Source of the DNA: Clostridium_AI sp002297865
GTDB taxonomy: Bacteria; Bacillota; Clostridia; Lachnospirales; Lachnospiraceae
Assembly (NCBI GenBank): GCA_937903005.1
Contig: CALFNR010000143.1
Location: 1 to 64,000 of the forward strand
Reading direction: 5' to 3'
Length of the DNA: 64,000 nt
In this document: piece by piece, positions 28,039 to 36,796 of the stretch
How the letters are laid out: every line of letters starts with the position of its first letter
Position numbering within the stretch: the stretch's first letter is position 1
Notes under the pieces: model-generated
Told to the model about the DNA's origin: nothing
Seen by the model: the letters and a program-made list of their open reading frames with translations, nothing else
The model's database searches: none
Made by a program: the position numbers and the translations under genes

Positions 28039-31000
28039 ATGACGAAGTTTTGCGTGAAAAAACCCTATTTTATTGTAGTAGCGGTTGTAATTGTTTTAAC
28101 AATTGGTGCAGTCAGTTTAAGCAAAATGCAGACCGATATGTTACCAGATTTAGAGATGCCATATATGGCAGTTATTACGACAGAAGCAGGGGCATCCCCT
28201 GAAAAGGTAGAGAATGATATCACCAGTACCATGGAAAGTACGTTAGGAACCATTAGTGGAGTGGAGACCGTATCAAGTACTTCGGCGAATAATTATGGAA
28301 TGGTCATGTTAGAATTTGCAGAAGATACCGATATGGAGGCGGCGCTTGTACGTGTGTCCAAAGCGGTTAGTTCCATGGAATTGCCAGATGGATGCGGGAC
28401 TCCCAATATCATGGAAGTAAGTACGGATATGGTTGCTACCATGTATGCGAGTGTCAATTATAAAGGGAAAGACATCAAGGAATTATCTACATTTACTGAG
28501 AAGGTTGTAAAACCATATTTGGAACGCCAGGAAGGTGTGGCAAGTGTGACAGCCAATGGCATGGTGAAAGATTCGGTTGAAATTCGGCTAAATCAAAAGA
28601 AGATTGATAAAGTAAATGATAAAATATTAGCTCACGTCAATAGCAAGTTAGCAGACGCCAGCAAGAAGATTGAAGATGCGGAGAAAGATTTAGAAAGTGG
28701 AAAGAGTCAGCTAGCGAGTCAGGAAAAAGAGCTTGGCAATAAGCAGGAAGAAACTAACAAGCAACTATCCGAGGCGTCAACCAAGCTTTCCAAAGCACAG
28801 GCTACCAAGGCAGCTTATGAATCAACTTTAAGCAGCTTGAAAGCCAGTGAAAGCGCTCTGTTAGCAGAGAAAAATGCTTATAAGGAAGCAAAAGCAGAAG
28901 AAAACTACAAGGCACTTAATGTAGCATTTGCCCAGTTTAACAAAAACCTTGGAAAGATTGCACAGCAGAACGATGTTTCGATTCCAGCAAATGTAAAGGA
29001 TGCCATTGACAACCCTAAAAAGTTATCTGGTTTTATAAAATGGATGAAGCAGATCGGACAGGAAGATCAGGTTAAGGCACTGGATGGGGCTACACTTGAA
29101 AAACTGTATCAGATCGTGGAAGTTAGAATTCCTCAGATTGATACGGAACTTGGTAATCTAAAAGTAAAGATTCAGGCAGCAGAAGCAGTGTTAAAATCTG
29201 TGAATGATAAAATGGCTGGATTAGATGAGAAACAGTCACAGACAATGGAAGCAGGATATTCTGCATCTGCAGGATTTGGTGCAGGGCAAGCACAGATTGC
29301 ATCAGGAAAACAGCAGATGCAAAAGGCAGAAGAGGAGTTAAAATCTGCAAAAGAAAAGCTGGAAGAGTCTAAAAAGGCTACCCTAGAGAATGCCAATATT
29401 GATGCACTGGTTAGTACAGAGACGTTATCGGCAATGCTTACGGCACAGAATTTCTCCATGCCAGCAGGGTATATTGACGATAAAGACGACAATCAGTGGT
29501 TAGTAGAAGTTGGAGAACAGTTTAAAACGGCGAACCAGCTATCAAAGCTGGTATTAACTAAGATAGATGGTGTAGGTTCTATTAAAGTATCAGATGTTGC
29601 CAATGTTGTAACCGTTGACAATCAAGGAGAAAGTTATACGAAGATAAATGGAGAAGATGCTGTTTTGTTATCCGTTTTCAAATCTAGTACTGCAAGTACC
29701 AGCACTGTATCTAAGAAGATTTTATCAGCATTTAATAAATTAGAAAAGAAATATGAAGGTCTTGAGTTAAATTCCATGATGAACCAGGGTGAATATATTT
29801 CTACAATTTTAGATAGTGTATTACAAAGTATTTTGCTTGGAGCACTCCTTGCGATTATCGTACTCGCACTGTTTTTAAAGGATGTAAGGCCGACCTTTGT
29901 TGTTGCGTTCAGTATTCCGTTTAGTGTTTTATTTGCAATTATTATTATGTATTTTACAGGCATCAATTTAAATGTTATGTCACTGGCAGGACTTTGCATC
30001 GGTATTGGAATGTTAGTGGATAACTCTATTGTTGTTATGGAAAATATCTATCGTTTGCGTCATAAGGGAATTCCAGCAGCACAGGCAGCAGTACAAGGCG
30101 CGAAACAAGTAGCTGGGCCGATTATTGCTTCTACTATTACTACGATTTGTGTATTCCTTCCAATGGTTTATACAACGGGGATGGTAAGCCAGCTGCTCGT
30201 GCCATTTGCGTTTACAATCTCTTATGCTTTGATTGCTTCTTTAATCGTTGCATTGACAGTTGTACCGACTATGGGTTCCGTCATGTTAAAAACAACGAAA
30301 GAAAAGAATCACAAGTTCTTTGACGGAGTGAAAGAAGCATATGGAAAAGCATTAGGATTCTGTTTAAGATTTAAGATTGTTCCCCTTGCAATTGCTGTTG
30401 TTTTGCTTGTTCTTAGTATTATTCAGACTTCACGTACCGGTTTAGTTATGATGGATGATATGGATAGTAATCAGATTTCCATCAGCATGACATTAGATAA
30501 AGATGTGAAGCAGGATGTTGCATACAAAACAGCGGATGAAGTAATGAATGCAGTTCTTTCCGTGGACGGTATTGCAAAAGTTGGTGCATTAGATGGGAAT
30601 GCAGGAATGTTAGCTGCTCAGACTGGTTCCACAGATAATTATTCTACCTTCCAGTTTAACGTACTGACCGATGATAACATTAAAACGATTAAACAGTTCC
30701 GTAGAATCAAAAAAGATATGGAAGAGAAGACAAAGGATATTAAGTGTGAAAAGCTTACTATCTCTACTTCAGCCATGGGAGATATGTCTGCCTTAACAGG
30801 CGGTGGAGTAACCGTGAATATCTTTGGTGAAGAGCAGGATAAGTTAATATCTATCAGCCAGGATATTATGAAGATGATGGATAAAGTAGATGGTCTTGAA
30901 AATGCTACCAATGGCATTGACGAAAGTGATAAACTAATTCATCTTAAGATTAATAAAAATAAGGCTGCAGAAAAAGGCTTAACGGTAGCACAGATTTTCC

Positions 31001-31971
31001 AAGAAGTTGCGAAACACATATCGACGGAAAAGAAAGCAGTTACACTGAGCATGGATAGTGTCGATGTGGATGTTAATATTGTAAATAAAAACAATCCATT
31101 AACCTATGAAAATATTATGGATATGCCAATCGAAGCAAAGACTAAGGATAGCGAAGGTCAGGATGTAACCAAAACATACAAGCTTTCTCAATTTGCAAAA
31201 AAGGTAGATGGATATACATTAAGTAGTATTACAAGAGAGAATCAGACTAGATATCTGGCTGTTACAGCAGAGACCAAGGACGGAGAGAATGCAACATTAT
31301 TGTCTAGAGAATTACAGAAGAAATTAGATAAATACGAAGCACCAGAGGGCTACACAATTGAGATGGCAGGAGAATCTACTCAGGTTATGGAGATGGTGAA
31401 TCAGATGCTTCAGGCTCTTGCATTGGGATTTTTGTTAATTTACTTGGTAATGGTTGCACAGTTCCAGAGTTTCTTATCACCATTTATTATTATCTTTACG
31501 GTTCCTTTGGCCTTCACAGGCGGTATCATTGGATTAATGTTGTTTGGACAGTCAATATCCGCTATTGCCCTAATGGGATTCATGATTCTAATGGGAACGG
31601 TCGTAAATAACGGTATTGTATTTGTAGATTACACCAATCAGTTACGTATACAGGGCGTAGAGAAACATACGGCGTTAATTGCAACAGGAAAAACACGTAT
31701 GAGACCAATCCTGATGACTGCCTTAACCACTATTTTATCTATGAGTGTTATGGTGTTTTCGCAGGATGCTGGAAATGCAATGCAGAAAGGTATGGCCATT
31801 GTCGTAAGTGTAGGTTTGCTTTATGCAACGCTCATGACGCTGTTCATCGTTCCGGTTATGTATGATATCTTGTATCGTCATAGTCCAAAGGTTGTAGATG
31901 TAGGTGATGATTTAGATGAGATGCCAGATGAAACAGAAGATTTAATGGTTGTGATGACAGAGAAGAAATAG
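28039..31971 (+). CDS. RND-superfamily efflux permease (AcrB/SwrC-like) with coiled-coil insert
   Basis: About 1310 residues with the twelve-helix RND layout and two large outer loops. Landmarks are QTDMLPDLEMPYMAVITTEAGASPEKVE at the N-terminus, SLAGLCIGIGMLVDNSIVVMENIYR with the proton-relay Asp in the fourth helix, and the repeat MGFMILMGTVVNNGIVFVDYTNQLR in the second half. Between about residues 190 and 470 the first outer loop carries a long Ala/Glu/Lys/Gln-rich coiled coil not found in AcrB. In a monoderm cell such single-gene pumps (SwrC-like) export lipids or lipopeptides. No membrane fusion protein gene is adjacent. ATG 28039 fits AAGGAG better than the in-frame GTG at 28030. Confidence 0.92.
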   Translation: MTKFCVKKPYFIVVAVVIVLTIGAVSLSKMQTDMLPDLEMPYMAVITTEAGASPEKVENDITSTMESTLGTISGVETVSSTSANNYGMVMLEFAEDTDMEAALVRVSKAVSSMELPDGCGTPNIMEVSTDMVATMYASVNYKGKDIKELSTFTEKVVKPYLERQEGVASVTANGMVKDSVEIRLNQKKIDKVNDKILAHVNSKLADASKKIEDAEKDLESGKSQLASQEKELGNKQEETNKQLSEASTKLSKAQATKAAYESTLSSLKASESALLAEKNAYKEAKAEENYKALNVAFAQFNKNLGKIAQQNDVSIPANVKDAIDNPKKLSGFIKWMKQIGQEDQVKALDGATLEKLYQIVEVRIPQIDTELGNLKVKIQAAEAVLKSVNDKMAGLDEKQSQTMEAGYSASAGFGAGQAQIASGKQQMQKAEEELKSAKEKLEESKKATLENANIDALVSTETLSAMLTAQNFSMPAGYIDDKDDNQWLVEVGEQFKTANQLSKLVLTKIDGVGSIKVSDVANVVTVDNQGESYTKINGEDAVLLSVFKSSTASTSTVSKKILSAFNKLEKKYEGLELNSMMNQGEYISTILDSVLQSILLGALLAIIVLALFLKDVRPTFVVAFSIPFSVLFAIIIMYFTGINLNVMSLAGLCIGIGMLVDNSIVVMENIYRLRHKGIPAAQAAVQGAKQVAGPIIASTITTICVFLPMVYTTGMVSQLLVPFAFTISYALIASLIVALTVVPTMGSVMLKTTKEKNHKFFDGVKEAYGKALGFCLRFKIVPLAIAVVLLVLSIIQTSRTGLVMMDDMDSNQISISMTLDKDVKQDVAYKTADEVMNAVLSVDGIAKVGALDGNAGMLAAQTGSTDNYSTFQFNVLTDDNIKTIKQFRRIKKDMEEKTKDIKCEKLTISTSAMGDMSALTGGGVTVNIFGEEQDKLISISQDIMKMMDKVDGLENATNGIDESDKLIHLKINKNKAAEKGLTVAQIFQEVAKHISTEKKAVTLSMDSVDVDVNIVNKNNPLTYENIMDMPIEAKTKDSEGQDVTKTYKLSQFAKKVDGYTLSSITRENQTRYLAVTAETKDGENATLLSRELQKKLDKYEAPEGYTIEMAGESTQVMEMVNQMLQALALGFLLIYLVMVAQFQSFLSPFIIIFTVPLAFTGGIIGLMLFGQSISAIALMGFMILMGTVVNNGIVFVDYTNQLRIQGVEKHTALIATGKTRMRPILMTALTTILSMSVMVFSQDAGNAMQKGMAIVVSVGLLYATLMTLFIVPVMYDILYRHSPKVVDVGDDLDEMPDETEDLMVVMTEKK

Positions 31972-31990
31972 AATAAGATAGAGTAAAACA

Positions 31991-32020
31991 GGGAGCAGAC
32001 AAAAAATCTGTTCCCTTTTA
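31991..32020 (+). terminator. terminator after the RND gene
   Basis: Stem GGGAGCAGA / TCTGTTCCC with one GU pair, then TTTTA. Confidence 0.8.
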
Positions 32021-32248
32021 TTTCGGGGAGAGTAGGACATTTTTCCTATCCGTGTAAGTGACAAGAAATATTGTAAATGATATTGGTATCTGTTAAAATA
32101 TTAGTATGTTTATTTAGAAAACTATATCTTAAGAAAGAATCAAACTATTAATTGTCGTTAACATCATTTCAAGCATATCACAGCAAAATTCATACTATAA
32201 AAAAGAATAGACATAAGTAAACTTTAATAGAAGAATGGGGAATTACGA

Positions 32249-33886
32249 ATGAAAATGGAAAAACATTTAGAGTATCCGAATTCCTCTCTCTATGATTTTG
32301 TAGCCAGCCGTGCAGTTGGACATGAGAAGAATTATGTATTAGAATACTGTTCACGAAAGATTACATATCAGGAGTGGAGTGATGCTGTAACCCAGTGTGC
32401 CAAGGCACTAACTGTAATGGGAGTGAAAAAAGGGGAGGCGGTTTCGGTTTGCCTGCCTAATATACCACAGGCAGTTATTCTGTTTTATGCTATCAATAAA
32501 ATAGGTGCGATTGTGAATATGATACATCCGCTTTCAGCAGAAGCGGAGATTTCCTACTACTTATCCCTTTCAGATAGCCAAATTATATTTGTATCCGACA
32601 AGTTGGAGGGAAAGATTAATTTAGCTGGCATGCCACTAAAGCATATTATATTTGTATCATCAGAGGAATATATGCCAAGACAGGTCAAGCTAAGGCTTCG
32701 ATTGTCTAGTGGACATAAGAAAGAAAAAATGAAGAGTGAACAAAGCTGGACTTATTTTATGAATTTGGCTCATAAATGCGACGTAGAACCAGAGTATCAT
32801 GGAACCGGAAGTGATACGGCTGTCATTCTATACAGTGGTGGGACGACTGGAAAGCCAAAGGGAATTTTATTAACGAATATGAATTTTAATGCGTTGGCTT
32901 TGCAGAGCATAGATGCGTGCGGATGTTTGGAGCGAGGAGATCGCGTACTGGCTGTTATGCCATTGTTTCATGGATTTGGACTTGGAGTATGCATTCATAC
33001 TACCTTCGTTTTGGGTGGGGTAGCTATCCTTTTGCCTAGGTATAACCCAGAGACATTTTTAAAGAATATTGTAAAACAAAAAGTAAATGTAGTTGCTTCC
33101 GTTCCAGCAATTTATGAAAATCTTCTATTGCAAGATAAATATAAGATTCAAGATCTGTCTTTTATCAAATGTATCATTGCGGGTGGAGATTCCTTATCAC
33201 CCAGTACCAAAAGAAAGCTAGATAGAATTCTAAGTGAGCATGGGAGCAGGGCAACTGTTCGTGTGGGATATGGGTTAACGGAAAGTGTAACAGGATGTTG
33301 TCTGATGCCAGAAGGCTGTACAAAGTTTAATAGTGTAGGAATCCCATACGCAGATACATATATCAAAATAATAAATCCTGTTACGGAAGAAGAGATGCCC
33401 CCTGGAAAAAGTGGTGAAATTGTTTTACGAGGACCTTCTGTTATGAAGGGGTATCTAGGTGAGAAGAGAGAAACAAGACTTGTGTTACGAAGACATGCAG
33501 ATGGTGAAATATGGCTTCACACAGGCGATCTTGGGTATCAAGATGAAGAAGGATATATCTACTTTAGACAAAGACTAAAGAGAATGATAGTATCCAATGG
33601 GTATAATATTTATCCGGAGATGATAGAAAATGTGATAAATAGCTGTCATGATGTATTTATGTGTGCAGTTGTAGGGGTACCAGATAAGCGCAGGGGAGAA
33701 CGGGTAAAAGCATTTATTGTACCAAAGAATTTAGAATGTAATAAGACGAGGTTAAAGCTGGAATTATTGGAATTGTGTGAAAAAAATATAGCACGATATG
33801 CGATACCAAAGGATTTTGTGTTTTTAGAAAAGCTACCATTAACGGTTGTTGGAAAAATAGCTTATCATAAATTAATAACATTATAA
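32249..33886 (+). CDS. AMP-dependent acyl-CoA synthetase/ligase
   Basis: 545 residues of the ANL superfamily: AVILYSGGTTGKPKGILLTN (P-loop-like A3), GYGLTESVTGCC (A5), LHTGDLGYQDEEGYIYFRQRLKRMIVSNGYNIYP (A7-A8), and the Lys of motif A10 in LTVVGKIAYHKL. It should adenylate a carboxylic acid and probably transfer it to CoA; the pattern is closest to medium- or long-chain acyl-CoA ligases. There is no carrier domain. It stands alone. The 228 bases upstream hold no gene. The substrate cannot be told. Confidence 0.9.
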   Translation: MKMEKHLEYPNSSLYDFVASRAVGHEKNYVLEYCSRKITYQEWSDAVTQCAKALTVMGVKKGEAVSVCLPNIPQAVILFYAINKIGAIVNMIHPLSAEAEISYYLSLSDSQIIFVSDKLEGKINLAGMPLKHIIFVSSEEYMPRQVKLRLRLSSGHKKEKMKSEQSWTYFMNLAHKCDVEPEYHGTGSDTAVILYSGGTTGKPKGILLTNMNFNALALQSIDACGCLERGDRVLAVMPLFHGFGLGVCIHTTFVLGGVAILLPRYNPETFLKNIVKQKVNVVASVPAIYENLLLQDKYKIQDLSFIKCIIAGGDSLSPSTKRKLDRILSEHGSRATVRVGYGLTESVTGCCLMPEGCTKFNSVGIPYADTYIKIINPVTEEEMPPGKSGEIVLRGPSVMKGYLGEKRETRLVLRRHADGEIWLHTGDLGYQDEEGYIYFRQRLKRMIVSNGYNIYPEMIENVINSCHDVFMCAVVGVPDKRRGERVKAFIVPKNLECNKTRLKLELLELCEKNIARYAIPKDFVFLEKLPLTVVGKIAYHKLITL

Positions 33887-33901
33887 AAAAGGATTTAGTA
33901 A

Positions 33902-33936
33902 AAAGCGTCTTGGTAAATTAATATCCAAGGCGCTTT
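33902..33936. terminator. bidirectional terminator between the acyl ligase and the Cys-rich gene
   Basis: A 12-base stem AAAGCGTCTTGG / CCAAGGCGCTTT with one GU pair between two convergent genes. Short T-runs are present on both sides. Confidence 0.7.
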
Positions 33937-33955
33937 CATAATTTACAAGAGAGTA

Positions 33956-34126
33956 TTACTTCACATTTTCTCCGCCAGGGCCATCACGTCGATCTCTTGA
34001 AGACTCTGGTAATGGTTCTACATTATCATACTTGGTTTGCTTTTTTGGAGAGTCTTCTCCACATGAACAGCCACCGCAGCTTCCACAGCCGTTTGTCACC
34101 TTTGTTAAGTTAATTTCATCCTTCAT
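33956..34126 (-). CDS. small cysteine-rich protein, function unknown
   Basis: 56 residues, starting MKDEINLTKVT. The distinctive cluster GCGSCGGCSCGED at about residues 13-25 contains four Cys in nine residues, followed by a hydrophilic Lys/Asp/Pro tail. AAAGGTTGGTGA lies before the ATG, supporting translation. The Cys-Gly cluster suggests metal binding or thiol exchange. It is divergent from the TrxB-like/Rieske flavoprotein genes, with about 170 bases between them, so a redox link is possible but not shown. The longer open frame around it is not supported by any ribosome site. Confidence 0.7.
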   Translation of the reverse strand: MKDEINLTKVTNGCGSCGGCSCGEDSPKKQTKYDNVEPLPESSRDRRDGPGGENVK

Positions 34127-34298
34127 GACAGTCACCAACCTTTCGATACTAGCATGTGTTAGAAAACAAAAAGCTATGTAAACCAAAAAATAGTAGATTA
34201 TTATTGTAAAATTATTTACAAAATAAAAAGGAGACAATTGCAATCTAGGATACATTATGTGAAAATAGTATACGAAACAGTTGATTGGAGGATTAAAA

Positions 34299-35174
34299 AT
34301 GGAACGATTTGATATAGCGATTATTGGAAGTGGTCCCGCTGGCATATCGGCAGCCATTAACGCAAAAGTGAGAAATAAAAGTATCATTGTATTTGGGCAT
34401 AAAGAAATGAGCACCAAGTTAGCAAAGGCACATGAGATTAATAATTATCTTGGCTTTTATCATAAGAGTGGAGAAGAAATGAAGAACATATTTCTTGAAC
34501 ACGCAGGTCAAATGGGAGTTGAGATAACAGAAGCAAGGGTAACGAATATTTATGAAATGGGTGGCTGCTATTCAATTCTTGCCAATAATGAGATTTATGA
34601 AGCTGCTTCTATTATTTTAGCAACAGGAGTGAACTTTGGAAAACCAATTAAAGGAGAAGAGGAACTATTAGGAAGAGGAGTTAGCTATTGTGCTACCTGT
34701 GACGCACCTCTATACAAGGGAAAAGAGGTTACTATCATCGCTTACAATAAGCATGAAGAGGCGGAAGCGGATTATGTAGCAGATCTTGCATCTAAAGTAA
34801 CGTACATTCCTATGTATAAAGAGGAAGTGGAAGTAAAGGATTCTATTGAAGTAATCCGTGATATCCCAGTTGAAATTGTTGGAGAGAATACGGTGGAAAA
34901 GTTAATTCTAAAAAACACTGAAATTAACACGGCGGCTGTTTTTATATTACGAGATAGTGTTTCACCAGGCCAGTTAGTGCCAGGTCTTGCCTTAGATAAG
35001 AATCACGTTGCAGTGGACATTTACATGAAGACAAATCTTCCGGGATGTTTTGCAGCAGGAGATATTGCAGGAAAACCATACCAGTATATTAAAGCTGCAG
35101 GACAAGGAAATATTGCAGCGTTGTCCGCCGTTGGTTATCTTGATGAGTTAAAAAGACAAACAAAAGAACAGTGA
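34299..35174 (+). CDS. thioredoxin reductase-like FAD/NAD(P) oxidoreductase
   Basis: 291 residues, slightly short for TrxB. The FAD-binding IIGSGPAGISAAINAK is at the N-terminus, ILATGV in the middle, the redox-active pair CATC in GVSYCATCDAPLYKG near residue 133, and the FAD-contacting GCFAAGDIAGKPYQYIKAAGQG at the end. The NADP-binding region lacks the usual GGGDSA loop (it reads TIIAYNKHEEAEAD), so the electron donor may differ from NADPH. GGAGG lies seven bases before ATG 34299. It is followed by an unusual hairpin and the Rieske oxidoreductase gene. Confidence 0.85.
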   Translation: MERFDIAIIGSGPAGISAAINAKVRNKSIIVFGHKEMSTKLAKAHEINNYLGFYHKSGEEMKNIFLEHAGQMGVEITEARVTNIYEMGGCYSILANNEIYEAASIILATGVNFGKPIKGEEELLGRGVSYCATCDAPLYKGKEVTIIAYNKHEEAEADYVADLASKVTYIPMYKEEVEVKDSIEVIRDIPVEIVGENTVEKLILKNTEINTAAVFILRDSVSPGQLVPGLALDKNHVAVDIYMKTNLPGCFAAGDIAGKPYQYIKAAGQGNIAALSAVGYLDELKRQTKEQ

Positions 35175-35192
35175 GAAATTCTGCTTACACAT

Positions 35193-35243
35193 AAATCCCG
35201 TCTTTCTGGTTATAGTAAATATATACAGAAAGGCGGGATTTTT
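35193..35243 (+). promoter_or_regulatory. hairpin that merges a terminator with the next gene's ribosome site
   Basis: A 16-base stem (35193-35208 with 35226-35241, one GU pair) ends in TTTTT that directly abuts the ATG at 35244. The downstream arm contains the AAGGCGGGA ribosome site of the Rieske oxidoreductase. The stem can thus stop transcription and hide the ribosome site, which would reduce expression of the second gene unless something opens it. Confidence 0.75.
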
Positions 35244-36722
35244 ATGTTTGAATCAATCTGGAATGAAATTAAGATAGATAGGAGATCATCTCTAAAAGAA
35301 AATTTAAAAGCAGAAGTTGTAATCATTGGAGGGGGACTTACAGGAATTTTGATTGCATATTATTTACAAAACAACGGAAAAAAACCAGTTGTTTTAGAGG
35401 CAGATAGGATCGGGCAAGGGATGACTTTAAATACAACAGCTAAAATCACATCTCAGCATAATCTCATCTATAAGGAATTATGGGACAAGTTTGGAGCGGA
35501 AAAGGCGAAAGAATATGCAATGTATAATGAGCGGGCGATTGATGAATATGAGAAAATTATAAAGAAAGAGCATATTGATTGTAATTTTGAACGAATCGAC
35601 TCGTTTGTCTATAGTTTGCAAGATACAGAGCAATTAGAAGAGGAAGTAAGTGCTGCAAAGCGTGTAGGGATCAATGCTTCTTATACAAAGGATACAGCCT
35701 TGCCATTTCAAGTAACGGGAGCTGTTAAATTTCCCAATCAAGCACAGTTTCATCCAATTAAATTCTTAAAAGCCATAGCAGATAAAGTGACTATATACGA
35801 ACATACTGCACTAGAAGGAAAAAGAGGAGAGCATATATTAAAAGTCTGTTCCGTTCAGGAGGATGGAACAGAAAAGATGCTCGAAGTAGAAGCGGGTATT
35901 GTAATATGGGCAAATCACTATCCAATTGAAAAAATTAAAGGATTATATTCCCTTAGAATGTATCAAGAGAGAGAAAATGTTGTGGTAGCGAAAGCAAGTG
36001 ATGCGCTGCCATATGGAATGTATGTAGCTGCCAACAATACAGGGTATTCCTTTCGAAAATATAAAGACTATGTGATTATTGCAGGACAGAATCATAGGCC
36101 AGGTGTTCAGTTAGAACAAAACTCCATTGAAGACTTAGAAGAGGCAGTGAAGCATTATTATAAGGATTCAGAGATATGTTACCATATGGCGAACCAAGAT
36201 TGTATTACGCTGGATAAGGTCCCTTACATTGGACATTTTACACCAGGGACAGAAAATGTTTATATTGCCACAGGGTTTAATAAATGGGGAATGTCTCATG
36301 CAATGGTGGCGGCAATGATTTTGACAGAGATGATATGCGAGGGAGAAGAAAAAAAGGATTCCATCTTTAATCCAGCCAGATTTGTAGCAAAAGGATCGAA
36401 AGAAGAGTGGAAAGAACACTTGACATCTGTGATTCATCATTTTAAATTACAGAAAATTCATTTTGAAAATGAAGCTATGAAAGAAATCAAACCAGGATGT
36501 GGGGCAATTATCAAAGAACATGGTAAAAAAATTGCAGTGTATCATGATATAATGGGAGAATTTCATTGTTTTTCAGCTAGGTGTCCACACTTAGGCTGTG
36601 TACTAGAATGGAATCAAGAAGAACGTTCTTTTGATTGCCCTTGCCATGGTTCACGTTTTACGTTTACGGGAGAGTTGATTAATGGTCCAGCAAAAGATGA
36701 TCTGAAAGAGGTTGATAAGTAA
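35244..36722 (+). CDS. FAD-dependent oxidoreductase with C-terminal Rieske [2Fe-2S] domain
   Basis: 492 residues. The N-terminal DAO-type FAD domain has VVIIGGGLTGILIAYYLQNNGKKPVVLEADRIGQG and the late YIGHFTPGTENVYIATGFNKWGMSHA. The last 80 residues are a Rieske domain with both cluster motifs, CPHLGC and CPCHGS. Such fusions transfer electrons from an amine or related donor through the 2Fe-2S cluster to an unknown acceptor; substrates are rarely known. The gene follows the TrxB-like gene and its start lies at the foot of a terminator-like hairpin. In an anaerobe a role in oxidative-stress or thiol metabolism is plausible but unproven. Confidence 0.9.
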   Translation: MFESIWNEIKIDRRSSLKENLKAEVVIIGGGLTGILIAYYLQNNGKKPVVLEADRIGQGMTLNTTAKITSQHNLIYKELWDKFGAEKAKEYAMYNERAIDEYEKIIKKEHIDCNFERIDSFVYSLQDTEQLEEEVSAAKRVGINASYTKDTALPFQVTGAVKFPNQAQFHPIKFLKAIADKVTIYEHTALEGKRGEHILKVCSVQEDGTEKMLEVEAGIVIWANHYPIEKIKGLYSLRMYQERENVVVAKASDALPYGMYVAANNTGYSFRKYKDYVIIAGQNHRPGVQLEQNSIEDLEEAVKHYYKDSEICYHMANQDCITLDKVPYIGHFTPGTENVYIATGFNKWGMSHAMVAAMILTEMICEGEEKKDSIFNPARFVAKGSKEEWKEHLTSVIHHFKLQKIHFENEAMKEIKPGCGAIIKEHGKKIAVYHDIMGEFHCFSARCPHLGCVLEWNQEERSFDCPCHGSRFTFTGELINGPAKDDLKEVDK

Positions 36723-36796
36723 TAAATTACCAGTACCCTACTTCTATTGTTTTGTCGAAATATAAGATATAAAGCAAGCATTAGGAGAGACAAATA

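Noticed and set aside
34127..34417. The 5' extension of the Cys-rich open frame (153 codons in all)
   Set aside because: It overlaps the start of the TrxB-like gene; only the last 56 codons have a ribosome site and the Cys cluster.
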